DNA from: Pseudomonas sp. KU43P
GTDB taxonomy: Bacteria; Pseudomonadota; Gammaproteobacteria; Pseudomonadales; Pseudomonadaceae
Length of the DNA stretch: 64,000 nt
Reading direction: 5' to 3'
Assembly (NCBI RefSeq): GCF_033095865.1
Contig: NZ_AP019365.1
Span: 1,647,501-1,711,500 of the forward strand
The notes beneath the pieces were generated by a model. That model did no database searches. It was not told the DNA's origin and saw only the letters and a list, made by a program, of their open reading frames with translations. Below are positions 18,702 to 26,772 of the stretch, in pieces (the stretch's first letter is position 1; every line of letters begins with the position of its first letter). Both the position numbers and the translations under genes were made by a program.

Positions 18702-19445
18702 TCAATAATCGTCTTTGTCGAACCGCCGCGCTTCACGCTGCAGTTGGTACACGAAGCTTTCGATCTTGCGCTGCGCCTGGCCGCTGAGGTTGTGGAAGCG
18801 CACACCGGCGAAGGTGGTGTTGATGCGCTCTTCGTAATGCAGGTGACGCAGCTCGACCATGGTGTCCACCAGGCCCAGTGGGTTGCCAGCCTTGAAGCGC
18901 TCGTACACCTGGCCCAGTTGCAGACGGTCTTCGACATTGCCATCGAAGCGCAGCTTGCATCCGGTGGCAGAGATGTCCAGCAGCTTGCCACGCAGGGCAC
19001 CGTTGCCCTTGAGGTGGGTGCCGTCGAGGATGATGTCGACCAGTTGCGACAACTTCAGTGCGGCGCGGAAGGCATTGCGGCGTTGGTGATAGGTCACTTC
19101 TTCCGGCAGGGCGCCGCGGTAAGAGCGGTGGCCGTCGACTTCGGTAATCCTGAGTTCGTGGTTGCATTCCCAGGCGATGCGCACACCGTCGTGGAAGCCT
19201 TCGACACGGAACGGTTCGCCGTTCTCTATGAATTTCTCGCCATCGCGCGGGATCATTTCGTCCAGCGCCAGGGTGTTGCTCTCGCGGTCCACGTGCACCA
19301 CGTAGCTCTGGAACCGCTGGCTGCGCTCGTGGAAGGTGATGATCAGAGGATCATGGCTCTCCAGAAGCTGGCGCAGGTTGGCGGCGATCTCCAGAGGAGT
19401 GTTCAGCACCTTTGGCGGCTGCGGAGCATCGGTTTCATTGAACAC
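18702..19445 (-). CDS. flgZ: PilZ/YcgR-type flagellar brake protein FlgZ
   Basis: Binds cyclic di-GMP and slows or stops flagellar rotation. The 247-residue protein has an N-terminal YcgR domain (about 15-115) and a C-terminal PilZ domain. The ligand motifs are intact: RxxxR at 123-127 (within QRRNAFR) and DxSxxG at 157-162 (DISATG). It is the last gene of a minus-strand set flgM-flgN-flgZ, as in P. putida and P. fluorescens, and should be expressed from the sigma-28 promoter upstream of flgM. The gap to flgN is 80 bases. Name assigned from domain order and location. Confidence 0.92.
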   Translation of the reverse strand: MFNETDAPQPPKVLNTPLEIAANLRQLLESHDPLIITFHERSQRFQSYVVHVDRESNTLALDEMIPRDGEKFIENGEPFRVEGFHDGVRIAWECNHELRITEVDGHRSYRGALPEEVTYHQRRNAFRAALKLSQLVDIILDGTHLKGNGALRGKLLDISATGCKLRFDGNVEDRLQLGQVYERFKAGNPLGLVDTMVELRHLHYEERINTTFAGVRFHNLSGQAQRKIESFVYQLQREARRFDKDDY

Positions 19446-19525
19446 GGGTTATCAATCTCCAGGCAAAAACGGCACACGCAAGTAACGGCATTTTGCCAGT
19501 ATGTTCCGTGCCTTGATACAAATAA

Positions 19526-19993
19526 TCACACTTGGCTGAGTGCCCGGGGCTTGGCCAGTGGCGAGGTGGCGCCACGGCTGTCGTAGAGCGACGGAGAATC
19601 GCCGCCCATGAGGATCCTGATCTGATTGGCCGTGACGTGCTGTTGTACCTGGATGATCCGGCCGTTGGTCTCGTTCACCTTCTGGCAGGCATCCATCAGC
19701 TGGGTCAGCACGTTGAGCTGTTGCATGATCACTTCGCCGTTGTCCGACTGCGCGGCCACCGCCTGCACCCCGGCGCGGTCGGCGCTCAGGCCGAGGCTGG
19801 CGAGCAGGTTGTTGCGGCGCAGGCCTTGCTGCTCGAGCAGGACGATCAGCGACTGCTTGCGGGCCAGGATGCCCTCTAGCGGCGCCAGGTCCCGAGTGTG
19901 AAGGGCTACCGCCTCTCTTTGCAGGAGGTCGAGCAGTTCCTCGGTCGGGGCGATGTCGTCTTCGATCAGTTGCAGCAAAGTGATGTCGTGCAT
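19526..19993 (-). CDS. flgN: Flagellar export chaperone FlgN
   Basis: Cytoplasmic chaperone for the hook-filament junction proteins FlgK and FlgL. The 155-residue protein is almost wholly helical, with heptad-like patterns (LIEDDIAPTEELLDLLQREAVAL; ARKQSLIVLLEQQGLRRNNLL) and the FlgN family's C-terminal N-E-x-N-G segment (KVNETNGRIIQV, about residue 105-116). It has a disordered Ser/Pro-rich tail. It lies between flgM and flgZ on the minus strand, and its clients flgK and flgL are at 34-37.7 kb. Confidence 0.93.
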   Translation of the reverse strand: MHDITLLQLIEDDIAPTEELLDLLQREAVALHTRDLAPLEGILARKQSLIVLLEQQGLRRNNLLASLGLSADRAGVQAVAAQSDNGEVIMQQLNVLTQLMDACQKVNETNGRIIQVQQHVTANQIRILMGGDSPSLYDSRGATSPLAKPRALSQV

Positions 19994-20042
19994 GGCTAAC
20001 TCTTGGCTTTTAAAGCGTCCGTGAAGTCAGCGCGCCAAACGG

Positions 20043-20357
20043 TCAGCGCTGGGCTTCGAAATCGAGCAGTTTGCTGGCGACCCGGCCGGCATCGACCTGG
20101 TAGCTGCCGTCGGCGATCGCCTGCTTCAACTGCGCCACGCGGGCGTTGTCGACAACGGGCTGGTCGCGCAGCTTGTCGCTGATCTTCTGCAACTGCTGGG
20201 CCTCTTGGCTGAGGTGTACCGCTTCTCCGCTGGCGCTGGTGCTTGCCGGCGCTGCAGCCGGTTCGCCGGCCTTGTCGGCGGCACCCGGTGCGGCAGTGCC
20301 GCGAACGCCGCCCGTAACGGACGGAGAGTTATTCAAACGACTGAAGTCGATGACCAT
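20043..20357 (-). CDS. flgM: Anti-sigma-28 factor FlgM
   Basis: Holds FliA (sigma-28) inactive until the hook is finished and FlgM is exported. The 104 residues show the family pattern: [10 protein letters not shown] at the N-terminus, a disordered Ala/Pro/Ser-rich middle, then the FliA-binding helices ([45 protein letters not shown]). A near-consensus FliA promoter lies just upstream, giving the expected autoregulatory loop with fliC, whose promoter is of the same type. Confidence 0.95.
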   Translation of the reverse strand: MVIDFSRLNNSPSVTGGVRGTAAPGAADKAGEPAAAPASTSASGEAVHLSQEAQQLQKISDKLRDQPVVDNARVAQLKQAIADGSYQVDAGRVASKLLDFEAQR

Positions 20358-20393
20358 GATCAGAAACCTCTGGGTATTTGGACGCTTGCCTTG

Positions 20394-20420
20394 TTTTCGG
20401 CCAACCCGAAAGAAACTTTA
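20394..20420 (-). promoter_or_regulatory. Sigma-28 (FliA) promoter of flgMNZ
   Basis: On the minus strand, TAAAGTTT, an 11-base spacer and GCCGAAAA match the Pseudomonas FliA consensus (TAAAGTTT-N11-GCCGATAA) at all but one base. It begins about 35 bases before the flgM start. Confidence 0.92.
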
Positions 20421-20508
20421 GGCACAAATGCATAGCCGCCTATCGGCAAGCCCATGAACCCGTTTGTGCCACAGTTTAGGAAAAGCGCCAGCGCACCGCC
20501 AGCCTAAT

Positions 20509-21255
20509 CTACATCGCCACCTCGACCTGGCCGGGTCCGGTCACCCGGGCCTTGACCACCCGTTGTGAATTGAGGTTGCGCACGCGAATCTGTTCACCCT
20601 GGCCGCCCTTGCTCAAGGCTTCGCCGGGCATGCGCACGCTGAGGCTGCCGCTGCGCGCGGTAATCACCACATGATCGCCCTTGCGCACCACCTCGGCCTG
20701 TTCAAGATGTTGCGGGGTGAGTACCTGGTCAATCACCGTTGAGCGCAGCATCTTCATGCCCACGGCCTGGTCAAGGTCGCTGAGAAAGCCTTGTGTCAGG
20801 GTGCCTACATCGCGCTCGCGCAGGGCCACGTCAGCTTCGCCGATCACGTTGTCGCGCTTGAGCGGGCGAGTGACCACCACCACGTCGCGGAACAGCTTCA
20901 CAGTGGCCGGTATGAAGAGGGTCCATGGCGCGCTGCCATCGCAGCGCACGCGCACCGTCACGCGGCCCAGCGGTTGCGCCGGGCTTTCCAGCGATGCGTC
21001 GAGCTGCTGGCTGCACAGTGGCATGCGCAGGCGCGGATCCAGCGGGCTGACCTGGATTTCATAGCGCCCCGCGGTCTGGGTGGTGGCCAGATAATCCTCG
21101 ACGGCGAATTCAAGAAACCCTTGGGTGACACCGATAAGCTGTTCAGGCAAGGTAACCGCATCCGCCAGCGTGCGAGCGCCGGGTGCCAGCAGGCACAGCG
21201 CGGCGAGCGAGCTGCTCAGCAGGTGTGTCAATCGTCGGAAAATTGTCGTTTTCAT
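20509..21255 (-). CDS. flgA: Flagellar basal body P-ring assembly chaperone FlgA
   Basis: Periplasmic chaperone needed to assemble the FlgI P ring. The product (about 248 residues) starts with a basic, hydrophobic signal peptide (MKTTIFRRLTHLLSSSLAALCLLAPGART). It ends with the SAF domain (about 120-248; DVVVVTRPLKRDNVIGEADV...) and the conserved end VRVRNLNSQRVVKARVTGPGQVEV-like segment. The ATG at 21255 is used; an in-frame ATG at 21261 and a TTG at 21270 are alternatives because no strong ribosome site decides. Divergent from cheV; its client flgI is at 31.7 kb. Confidence 0.93.
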   Translation of the reverse strand: MKTTIFRRLTHLLSSSLAALCLLAPGARTLADAVTLPEQLIGVTQGFLEFAVEDYLATTQTAGRYEIQVSPLDPRLRMPLCSQQLDASLESPAQPLGRVTVRVRCDGSAPWTLFIPATVKLFRDVVVVTRPLKRDNVIGEADVALRERDVGTLTQGFLSDLDQAVGMKMLRSTVIDQVLTPQHLEQAEVVRKGDHVVITARSGSLSVRMPGEALSKGGQGEQIRVRNLNSQRVVKARVTGPGQVEVAM

Positions 21256-21287
21256 GTACATGGCGCTCAAAAAAGCAAAGCCCGTGC

Positions 21288-21306
21288 CGACTCGCTGTCT
21301 GAGTCG
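21288..21306. promoter_or_regulatory. Inverted repeat between flgA and cheV
   Basis: CGACTC-(7)-GAGTCG lies in the 85-base gap between the divergent flgA and cheV genes. It could be a regulator site or a hairpin in the cheV leader. Confidence 0.3.
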
Positions 21307-21340
21307 CTACTAAAAAAGCAGAAACCAAAAGGAGTCAGGC

Positions 21341-22270
21341 ATGGCGGGGGTAATGGATTCAGTCAACCAGCGCACTCAGCTGGTGGGGCAGAATCGCCTG
21401 GAGTTGCTGCTTTTCCGTCTCAATGGCGAGCAGCTCTACGGCATCAACGTATTCAAGGTTCGCGAGGTGCTGCAGTGCCCTGAGCTGACCTTGCTGCCCA
21501 AGTCGCACCCGGTGGTGCGCGGTGTGGCCAACATCCGCGGGGCGACCATCCCGATCCTCGACCTGTCGATGGCCACCGGCCTGCCCGGGTTGAAGGAAGA
21601 AACGCGCAACAGTTTCGTGATCATCACCGAGTACAACACCAAGACCCAGGGCTTTCTGGTGCATTCAGTCGAACGCATCGTCAACATGAACTGGGAAGAG
21701 ATTCATCCGCCACCCAAGGGCACTGGCCGCGACCACTACCTGACCGCGGTCACCCGAGTGGACAACCGCATGGTCGAGATCATCGACGTGGAAAAGGTGC
21801 TGGCCGAGGTGGCGCCCTCCTCCGAACAGGTATCTGCCGGTGTGGTCGACGCCGAGGTGCAGGACAAGGCCGTGCTGTTGCGGGTGCTGACCGTCGACGA
21901 TTCATCGGTGGCGCGCAAGCAGGTCAGTCGCTGCCTGCAGACCGTGGGTGTGGAAGTGGTGGCGCTCAACGACGGCCGTCAGGCCCTGGACTACCTGCGC
22001 AAGCTGGTGGACGAGGGCAAGCGGCCGGAAGAAGAGTTCCTGATGATGATCTCGGACATTGAAATGCCAGAAATGGACGGCTACACGCTGACTGCGGAGA
22101 TCCGCAGCGACCCGCGTATGCAAAAATTGCACATCTGCCTGCATACTTCCCTGTCCGGGGTATTCAACCAGGCGATGGTCAAGAAGGTCGGTGCCGATGA
22201 CTTCCTGGCCAAGTTCAAGCCGGACGACCTGGCCCAGCGCGTGGTCGACCGGATCAAGGCAGCGCATTGA
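21341..22270 (+). CDS. cheV: Chemotaxis coupling/response protein CheV
   Basis: Couples chemoreceptors to CheA and may buffer phosphate. The 309 residues consist of a CheW-like domain (about 15-165; NGEQLYGINVFKVREVLQCPEL, PVVRGVANIRGATIPILDLS) and a receiver domain (about 178-309). The receiver has the acidic pocket VDDSS, the phosphorylated aspartate in ISDIEMPEMDG (about 235) and the switch lysine in FLAKFKPDDL near the C-terminus. It is followed by cheR, whose GTG lies 51 bases after the cheV stop, the usual Pseudomonas cheV-cheR pair between flgA and flgB. Confidence 0.95.
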   Translation: MAGVMDSVNQRTQLVGQNRLELLLFRLNGEQLYGINVFKVREVLQCPELTLLPKSHPVVRGVANIRGATIPILDLSMATGLPGLKEETRNSFVIITEYNTKTQGFLVHSVERIVNMNWEEIHPPPKGTGRDHYLTAVTRVDNRMVEIIDVEKVLAEVAPSSEQVSAGVVDAEVQDKAVLLRVLTVDDSSVARKQVSRCLQTVGVEVVALNDGRQALDYLRKLVDEGKRPEEEFLMMISDIEMPEMDGYTLTAEIRSDPRMQKLHICLHTSLSGVFNQAMVKKVGADDFLAKFKPDDLAQRVVDRIKAAH

Positions 22271-22320
22271 AGCAGCCGGGACAGGCTCCCGGCACCAGTG
22301 ATTGGAAAGAGGCGGCAGTA

Positions 22321-23148
22321 GTGTCTACGGGTAATTTGGAGTTCGAACAGTTCCGGGTCTTCCTGGAGAAAGCCTGTGGCATCCTGCTGGGGGAGAATAA
22401 GCAGTACCTGGTTTCCAGCCGTCTCAACAAGCTGATGGAGCAACAGGGCATCAAGAGCCTGGGCGAGCTGGTCCAGCGCATCCAGGCCCAGCCGCGTGGC
22501 GGCCTGCGCGAGCTGGTGGTCGACGCCATGACCACCAACGAAACCCTGTGGTTTCGCGATACCTACCCGTTCGAAGTGCTGAAGAACAAGGTCATCCCCG
22601 AGTTCATCAGGAACAACCCCGGCCAGCGCCTGCGCATGTGGTCGGCGGCGTGCTCGTCGGGTCAGGAACCGTATTCCATTTCCATGGCCATCGACGAGTT
22701 CGAGCGCAGCAACCTGGGCCAGCTGAAGATGGGCGCGCAGATCGTCGCCACCGACCTGTCGGGCTCGATGCTGAACAACTGCAAGACCGGCGAATACGAC
22801 AGCCTGGCGATTGCCCGCGGCTTGTCCCAGGAGCGCCTGCAGCGCTACTTCGACACCAAGGCGCCGGGGCGTTGGGCGGTGAAGCCGGCGATCCGCAGCC
22901 GGGTCGAGTTCCGCTCGTTCAACCTGCTCGACAGCTATGCGGCGCTGGGCAAGTTCGACATCGTGTTCTGCCGCAATGTGCTGATCTATTTCTCGGCGCA
23001 GGTGAAGAAGGACATTCTGTTGCGGATTCACAGTACCCTGAAGCCAGGCGGGTATCTGTTCCTGGGGGCGTCCGAGGCGCTCAATGGGTTGCCGGACCAT
23101 TACCAGATGGTGCAGTGCAGCCCGGGGATCATCTACCAGGCCAAGTAG
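22321..23148 (+). CDS. cheR: Chemotaxis protein methyltransferase CheR
   Basis: Methylates glutamates on chemoreceptors using S-adenosylmethionine. The 275-residue product has the N-terminal helical CheR_N domain (about 5-60; FRVFLEKACGILLGENKQYLV) and the SAM-binding domain with WSAACSSGQEPYSI (about residue 105), then FDIVFCRNVLIYF. The GTG at 22321 is chosen since AAAGAGGCGGC precedes it and it gives the conserved STGNLEFEQF start; the frame also opens at a TTG at 22267 overlapping cheV, which would add 18 unlikely residues. Confidence 0.94.
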   Translation: MSTGNLEFEQFRVFLEKACGILLGENKQYLVSSRLNKLMEQQGIKSLGELVQRIQAQPRGGLRELVVDAMTTNETLWFRDTYPFEVLKNKVIPEFIRNNPGQRLRMWSAACSSGQEPYSISMAIDEFERSNLGQLKMGAQIVATDLSGSMLNNCKTGEYDSLAIARGLSQERLQRYFDTKAPGRWAVKPAIRSRVEFRSFNLLDSYAALGKFDIVFCRNVLIYFSAQVKKDILLRIHSTLKPGGYLFLGASEALNGLPDHYQMVQCSPGIIYQAK

Positions 23149-23164
23149 GGTTTTTTAATGACGC

Positions 23165-23187
23165 GAGGGGCTGCAGTGCAGCCCTCG
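23165..23187. other. Hairpin after cheR / after first immunity gene
   Basis: GAGGGGCTGCA/TGCAGCCCTC forms a strong stem between the convergent cheR and the gene ending at 23211. There is no T tract on either side. It has a near copy at 23883-23901. Confidence 0.5.
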
Positions 23188-23210
23188 GCTCGATTTGATC
23201 GGTAAGACAT

Positions 23211-23828
23211 TCAAAGCTCGGGAAGGTCGAAGGGGTTAAGTGTGGTGAGTTGTGAGAGAAATATTAAATGCTCCACAATTTTTACCTTTTCTAAGTTCTC
23301 GAGTTTGTCCGCTCCGCCGAGCATGATGGCGGGGGTGAATCCGTACATTTCATCTGGATGAAGGGGGGCGAGTTTTTTCTTGGCCGGTTTGAAAAGGTCG
23401 CCATAGTCATTGGTGTCAACCCTTTTAGATACCATGAACGCCCTGACGCCTGCATCCATTCTATCTCCGGTGTAAATAGATTGGTGAACGCTGTAGCGTG
23501 AAAGAATGCTGGTGATTTTGAGCGAGGCACCTGAGGTTTCTCCCCAGAGGTAAAGGTCTCCAAAGGCGCTTCTCGCAATGACATGGTACTTGTCTGAGTT
23601 CGCGAATTTGGTGCTTTCAAGCCAGGATTCAACAACGCCGTCATAGTCTTGGGGATTGACCATCCAGAAGATTCCCTCGCCATAGCCGCACCACCCGTGC
23701 TCGCGCCAATACGTCAGTAGCTGATTTGGGAGTATGCCTTGATAGCGCTGAATGCTCGATGGTGGAACTTCCCTGCTCTCGATTGGCGAACCGAATTCTT
23801 CTAGGAAAATTGAAAAAGCCTCGTCCAT
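23211..23828 (-). CDS. GAD-like / Tdi1-type immunity protein, copy 1
   Basis: The 205-residue protein has the GAD-like domain at the N-terminus (about 1-105; PNQLLTYWREHGWCGYGEGIFWMVNP) and the T6SS immunity Tdi1-type (DUF1851) C-terminal domain (about 120-205; ending in EHLIFLSQLTTLNPF). In Agrobacterium a protein of this architecture neutralises the type VI DNase effector Tde1. The ATG at 23828 is preferred because it aligns exactly with the paralogue's MDEAFSIF start; the frame opens nine codons earlier. It is clearly lower in GC and different in codon use from the flagellar genes around it, a sign of transfer. No T6SS structural genes are in the window. Confidence 0.82.
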   Translation of the reverse strand: MDEAFSIFLEEFGSPIESREVPPSSIQRYQGILPNQLLTYWREHGWCGYGEGIFWMVNPQDYDGVVESWLESTKFANSDKYHVIARSAFGDLYLWGETSGASLKITSILSRYSVHQSIYTGDRMDAGVRAFMVSKRVDTNDYGDLFKPAKKKLAPLHPDEMYGFTPAIMLGGADKLENLEKVKIVEHLIFLSQLTTLNPFDLPEL

Positions 23829-23882
23829 ATTTCGCCTCTTGGCGTCCGTTGTCACGGGGAAAGCTCAGTCGTTATTCGCCAA

Positions 23883-23901
23883 GGGCTGCATTGCAGCCCC
23901 C
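23883..23901. other. Second copy of the GGGCTGCA hairpin
   Basis: GGGCTGCA-TT-GCAGCCC-type hairpin between the two immunity genes, nearly the same as that at 23165-23187. Each immunity gene is thus followed by one copy, which suggests that gene plus hairpin were duplicated together. Confidence 0.45.
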
Positions 23902-23940
23902 GGACTAATTATGCCTTAGTGATTTTGGAGTATTCTTTGG

Positions 23941-24552
23941 TTAAAAATCCGAGAAATTATACGGCTCAAGGGGCGCAATCTGGGATAGGAAAACGAGGTG
24001 TTCTTGAGCTTTTACCTTTTCGACATGATCAAGGCTGGCTGTTCCACCAAGCGACAAGGCGGGAACAAAAGCATACATTTCATCGTGCTTCACTATGCCG
24101 AGTCTTTTCTTTAAAGGCTCAAACATATCGTCGAAGTCATCAGTTTCTCGATCGCGCATCGCAAAGAAATTTTGTACGTGCCGATCCATGTTGACAATTT
24201 TTCTGTCTTTTCCTACGTAGCATGACAAGTAACCAATGATTTTCAGTGAAAACCCGGTTTGCTCTCCAAAAAAATAAAGGTCGCCAAAGGCGCTTCTTGC
24301 AATTAAATGGTATGTGTCTCTAGCGGCAAGTGCAGTGCCCTCAAGCCATGAGGCCGTCACTCCTTCGTAATCCTGCGGGTTAACAGTCCAAAATAGTCCG
24401 TCAGCATACCCACACCAGCCATGTTCTGCCCAGTATTCAAGCAATTGATTTGGTAGTCTATTTTTGTAACGTTCTAGACTTGACGGTGGAACTTCCTGTC
24501 GGTATGCAGGTTGTCCCATTGATTCAGTAAATATGGAGAATGCTTCGTCCAT
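23941..24552 (-). CDS. GAD-like / Tdi1-type immunity protein, copy 2
   Basis: A 203-residue paralogue of the gene ending at 23211; by eye well over half of the positions are the same, strongest in the GAD-like half (HGWCGY.., NPQDY, ARSAFGDLY) and weaker in the middle. The same Tdi1-type C-terminal domain is present (EHLVFLSQIAPLEPY). It starts 17 bases after the remnant stop codon of a toxin gene on the same strand, the normal toxin-then-immunity spacing, so this is the original cognate partner. AAGGTAG serves as ribosome site. GC content is low compared with the flanking flagellar genes. The toxin it should guard against is destroyed, so it is now an orphan. Confidence 0.83.
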   Translation of the reverse strand: MDEAFSIFTESMGQPAYRQEVPPSSLERYKNRLPNQLLEYWAEHGWCGYADGLFWTVNPQDYEGVTASWLEGTALAARDTYHLIARSAFGDLYFFGEQTGFSLKIIGYLSCYVGKDRKIVNMDRHVQNFFAMRDRETDDFDDMFEPLKKRLGIVKHDEMYAFVPALSLGGTASLDHVEKVKAQEHLVFLSQIAPLEPYNFSDF

Positions 24553-24569
24553 CGAGATTCTACCTTAAG

Positions 24570-25517
24570 TCAACATTTGTGCAGTTTTACGTTCATGAGG
24601 GCTGAATGGTCATCTGGGGCCATTCGCTCAGCGGCTGGATCCTCGGCGTGCTGGGGCTTGCCTCCATCGCCGAGTTCTTCGTCGAAGACCTGCCGCGCAT
24701 CGGCGAGTACTACCTCGACGGCATGCACATCGCCTGGTAAGGCACGCGCAGCGATGGCCTCGACCCGTTCAGCCAGGACCACCCGGATACGGTCTCCCGT
24801 GCTGCTCATCACATTGCCTTGGGGCATGTGGAAGTGGTGGTGCTGCTGTTGGGGGCGATCGTCTCGTACCTCACCCGCGGACGCGGCGATGCCCGGGTGC
24901 TGGCGCAGGAAATGGCGGCCAGCAGCAAGGGCGCGCGACTGGGGCAGTGGATGCTCAAGCATGAGGAGGGGTTGAAGAAACGGCCGGATCTGCAGGTGCC
25001 GGAGCGGCACAAGGGCGCGATGGATGAAGTGCAGCCTCAGCAGTCGAATCGGCCTGCCGGCAAAGACAAGGAGCCTTCGAAGCGCAAGCCCGGTAGCATG
25101 CCTTTGCATACAGTGGCCTGGATTCAGGAAGAGCTATCACAGGTAATGAGTCCGGCCGAAGCCGAAGGGAATTACCCCCGCACCGCCGGTAAACGCCCCG
25201 AACCCGGCGCCGATGGCGCCGCCGGTGAGGGTGCTGGCGACGACGATCATCGCCATGTCCCTCACCACTCTCAGCAGGTCATCGACGATGCTGGCGATCT
25301 CAAGCTCGGCAAAGCGTTGGCGCAGCATGACGCTGGCTTGCCACTCGGCCTGGTTGAGGGCCGAGCGAACCGCCTTGACCCGATTCAGGTTGAGGGACAG
25401 CGAGGGGGCGGTCTGGTTGAGGTGATCGAGAAAATGGGCGCCTCCTTGATAGCCCATTGCGTCAATGATGCGTGATTCGATCTCGAGCCATGACGGCACG
25501 AGGTAATCCAGATACAT
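24570..25517 (-). pseudogene. Rearranged remnant of a DUF6861-like (probable T6SS) effector gene
   Basis: Three pieces of one gene are visible. (1) The N-terminus, minus strand 25517 to about 25155, starts MYLDYLVPSWLEIE after GGGAGACACCTC and ends in a glycine zipper (TGGAIGAGFGAFTGGAGVIP). It then runs out of homology (RTHYL, stop at 25137). (2) The middle, on the plus strand from about 24633 to 25117, reads SGWILGVLGLASIAEFF and later GHVEVVVLLLGAIVSYL. It carries an in-frame TAA at 24738-24740 (after HIAW). (3) The tail, minus strand 24605-24570, reads LMNVKLHKC then stop, just before the immunity gene. Turning round about 24615-25150 would put piece 2 directly after piece 1 in frame order. 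The C-terminal toxin domain is missing. The family assignment (DUF6861, seen on T6SS effectors) is from memory of the domain and moderately sure. Confidence 0.75.
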
Positions 25518-25839
25518 GAGGTGTCTCCCTGACATCGCGTACAGGGGGAAATCACACCACATATCGACCGAGGAAATTTCCGTGAAGCTTGTGGGAAATT
25601 TCCTAAATTTCACCAAAAAAGGGCTGAAGATCGTTAATCAGAGTGGCGGCACTCGATATGCACCACGCCACTCAACCCAAGACATGCACCGCAACTGCCG
25701 TCAATTTTTTGCTTTGCCGCTTATGCCACCCGGCAATTGCCGCTTTCCCATGTCCAAGCGGAAGCACTTTGCCGCTTTTCTGGCATCGACATTTCCCCTG
25801 CAGTCTCCAAAGCCCAGCATTCACGGGCTTTTAAAACCT

Positions 25840-25855
25840 TGGCACAGCTCTTGCT
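25840..25855 (+). promoter_or_regulatory. Sigma-54 promoter of flgBCDE
   Basis: TGGCACAGCTCTTGCT matches the -24/-12 consensus with GG and GC ten bases apart, 48 bases before the flgB start. In P. aeruginosa flgBCDE is RpoN-dependent (FleQ/FleR cascade). The 320 bases between the effector remnant and flgB hold no other recognisable gene. Confidence 0.93.
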
Positions 25856-25903
25856 CTATCTTCGGCAACGACATTCCGGTCAACCTTCGAAGGTTTCCCC
25901 GAC

Positions 25904-26311
25904 ATGAGCATCAGTTTCGACAAGGCACTTGGTATCCACGAAAAAGCCCTGGGCTTCCGCGCCCAGCGTGCCGAGGTGCTGGCCAACAACATCGCCAACG
26001 CCGACACGCCGAACTACAAGGCGCGTGACATGGACTTCTCCTCGGTGCTCGCCGCCGAGAGCCAGAAGCAGCAGAGCGGCCGTTTCGCCATGGAGCGCAC
26101 CAACAGCCGCCACATCGAGGCCGAAGGCCTGGCGATGAACGACGAGAGCCTGCAGTACCGCACGCCGACGCAGCCGTCGATCGACCAGAACACCGTGGAT
26201 GCGCAGATCGAGCAATCGAACTACACCGAAAACGCCATCGGCTTCCAGGCCAGCTTCACCTTGCTCAACAGTAAATTCAAAGGGCTGGTATCGGCCCTGC
26301 GCGGAGAATGA
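25904..26311 (+). CDS. flgB: Flagellar basal-body rod protein FlgB
   Basis: Proximal rod subunit, exported by the flagellar type III apparatus. The 135-residue protein has the flagellar rod signature AQRAEVLANNIANADTPNYKARD (about 22-44) and a C-terminal helix ending LLNSKFKGLVSALRG. First gene of flgBCDE, with a sigma-54 promoter upstream. Its stop overlaps an ATG at 26308, although the downstream gene more likely starts six bases later. Confidence 0.97.
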   Translation: MSISFDKALGIHEKALGFRAQRAEVLANNIANADTPNYKARDMDFSSVLAAESQKQQSGRFAMERTNSRHIEAEGLAMNDESLQYRTPTQPSIDQNTVDAQIEQSNYTENAIGFQASFTLLNSKFKGLVSALRGE

Positions 26312-26313
26312 CC

Positions 26314-26757
26314 ATGTCCCTTTCCAGTGTTTTCAACATTGCCGGCAGCGGCATGAGCGCGCAGAACACCCGCCTCAACACCGTCGCTTCCAACATCGCC
26401 AACGCCGAGACCGTGTCGTCGAGCATCGATCAGACCTACCGCGCGCGTCACCCGGTGTTCGCCACAACCTTCCAGAATGCCCAGGCCGGCGGCAGCCAGT
26501 CGCTGTTCGAGGACCAGGGCGAGGCGGGGCAGGGTGTGCAGGTCAAAGGCATCGTCGAAGACCAAAGCAACCTCGAAGCACGTTACGAGCCTAATCACCC
26601 GGCGGCGAACAAGGACGGCTACGTCTATTACCCGAACGTCAACGTGGTCGAGGAGATGGCCGACATGATCTCCGCCAGCCGCGCGTTCCAGACCAACGCC
26701 GAGCTGATGAACACCGCCAAGAACATGATGCAGAAAGTCCTGACCCTGGGTCAGTGA
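26314..26757 (+). CDS. flgC: Flagellar basal-body rod protein FlgC
   Basis: Second rod protein; 147 residues with the N-terminal motif GMSAQNTRLNTVASNIANAET and the C-terminal helix MISASRAFQTNAELMNTAKNMM that pack into the rod. The ATG at 26314 is chosen because GGAGA at 26303-26307 is six bases away and gives the family start MSLSSVFNIAG; an ATG at 26308 overlapping flgB would leave no room for a ribosome site. Confidence 0.97.
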   Translation: MSLSSVFNIAGSGMSAQNTRLNTVASNIANAETVSSSIDQTYRARHPVFATTFQNAQAGGSQSLFEDQGEAGQGVQVKGIVEDQSNLEARYEPNHPAANKDGYVYYPNVNVVEEMADMISASRAFQTNAELMNTAKNMMQKVLTLGQ

Positions 26758-26772
26758 TAAGGAATCCAGACC

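Noticed and set aside
24819-25475. A 218-codon plus-strand frame that looks like a free-standing protein
   Set aside because: Only the part to about 25117 resembles an effector middle region; it has no proper start, an in-frame stop lies upstream at 24738, and the rest runs antisense through the N-terminal fragment. Treated as part of the pseudogene.
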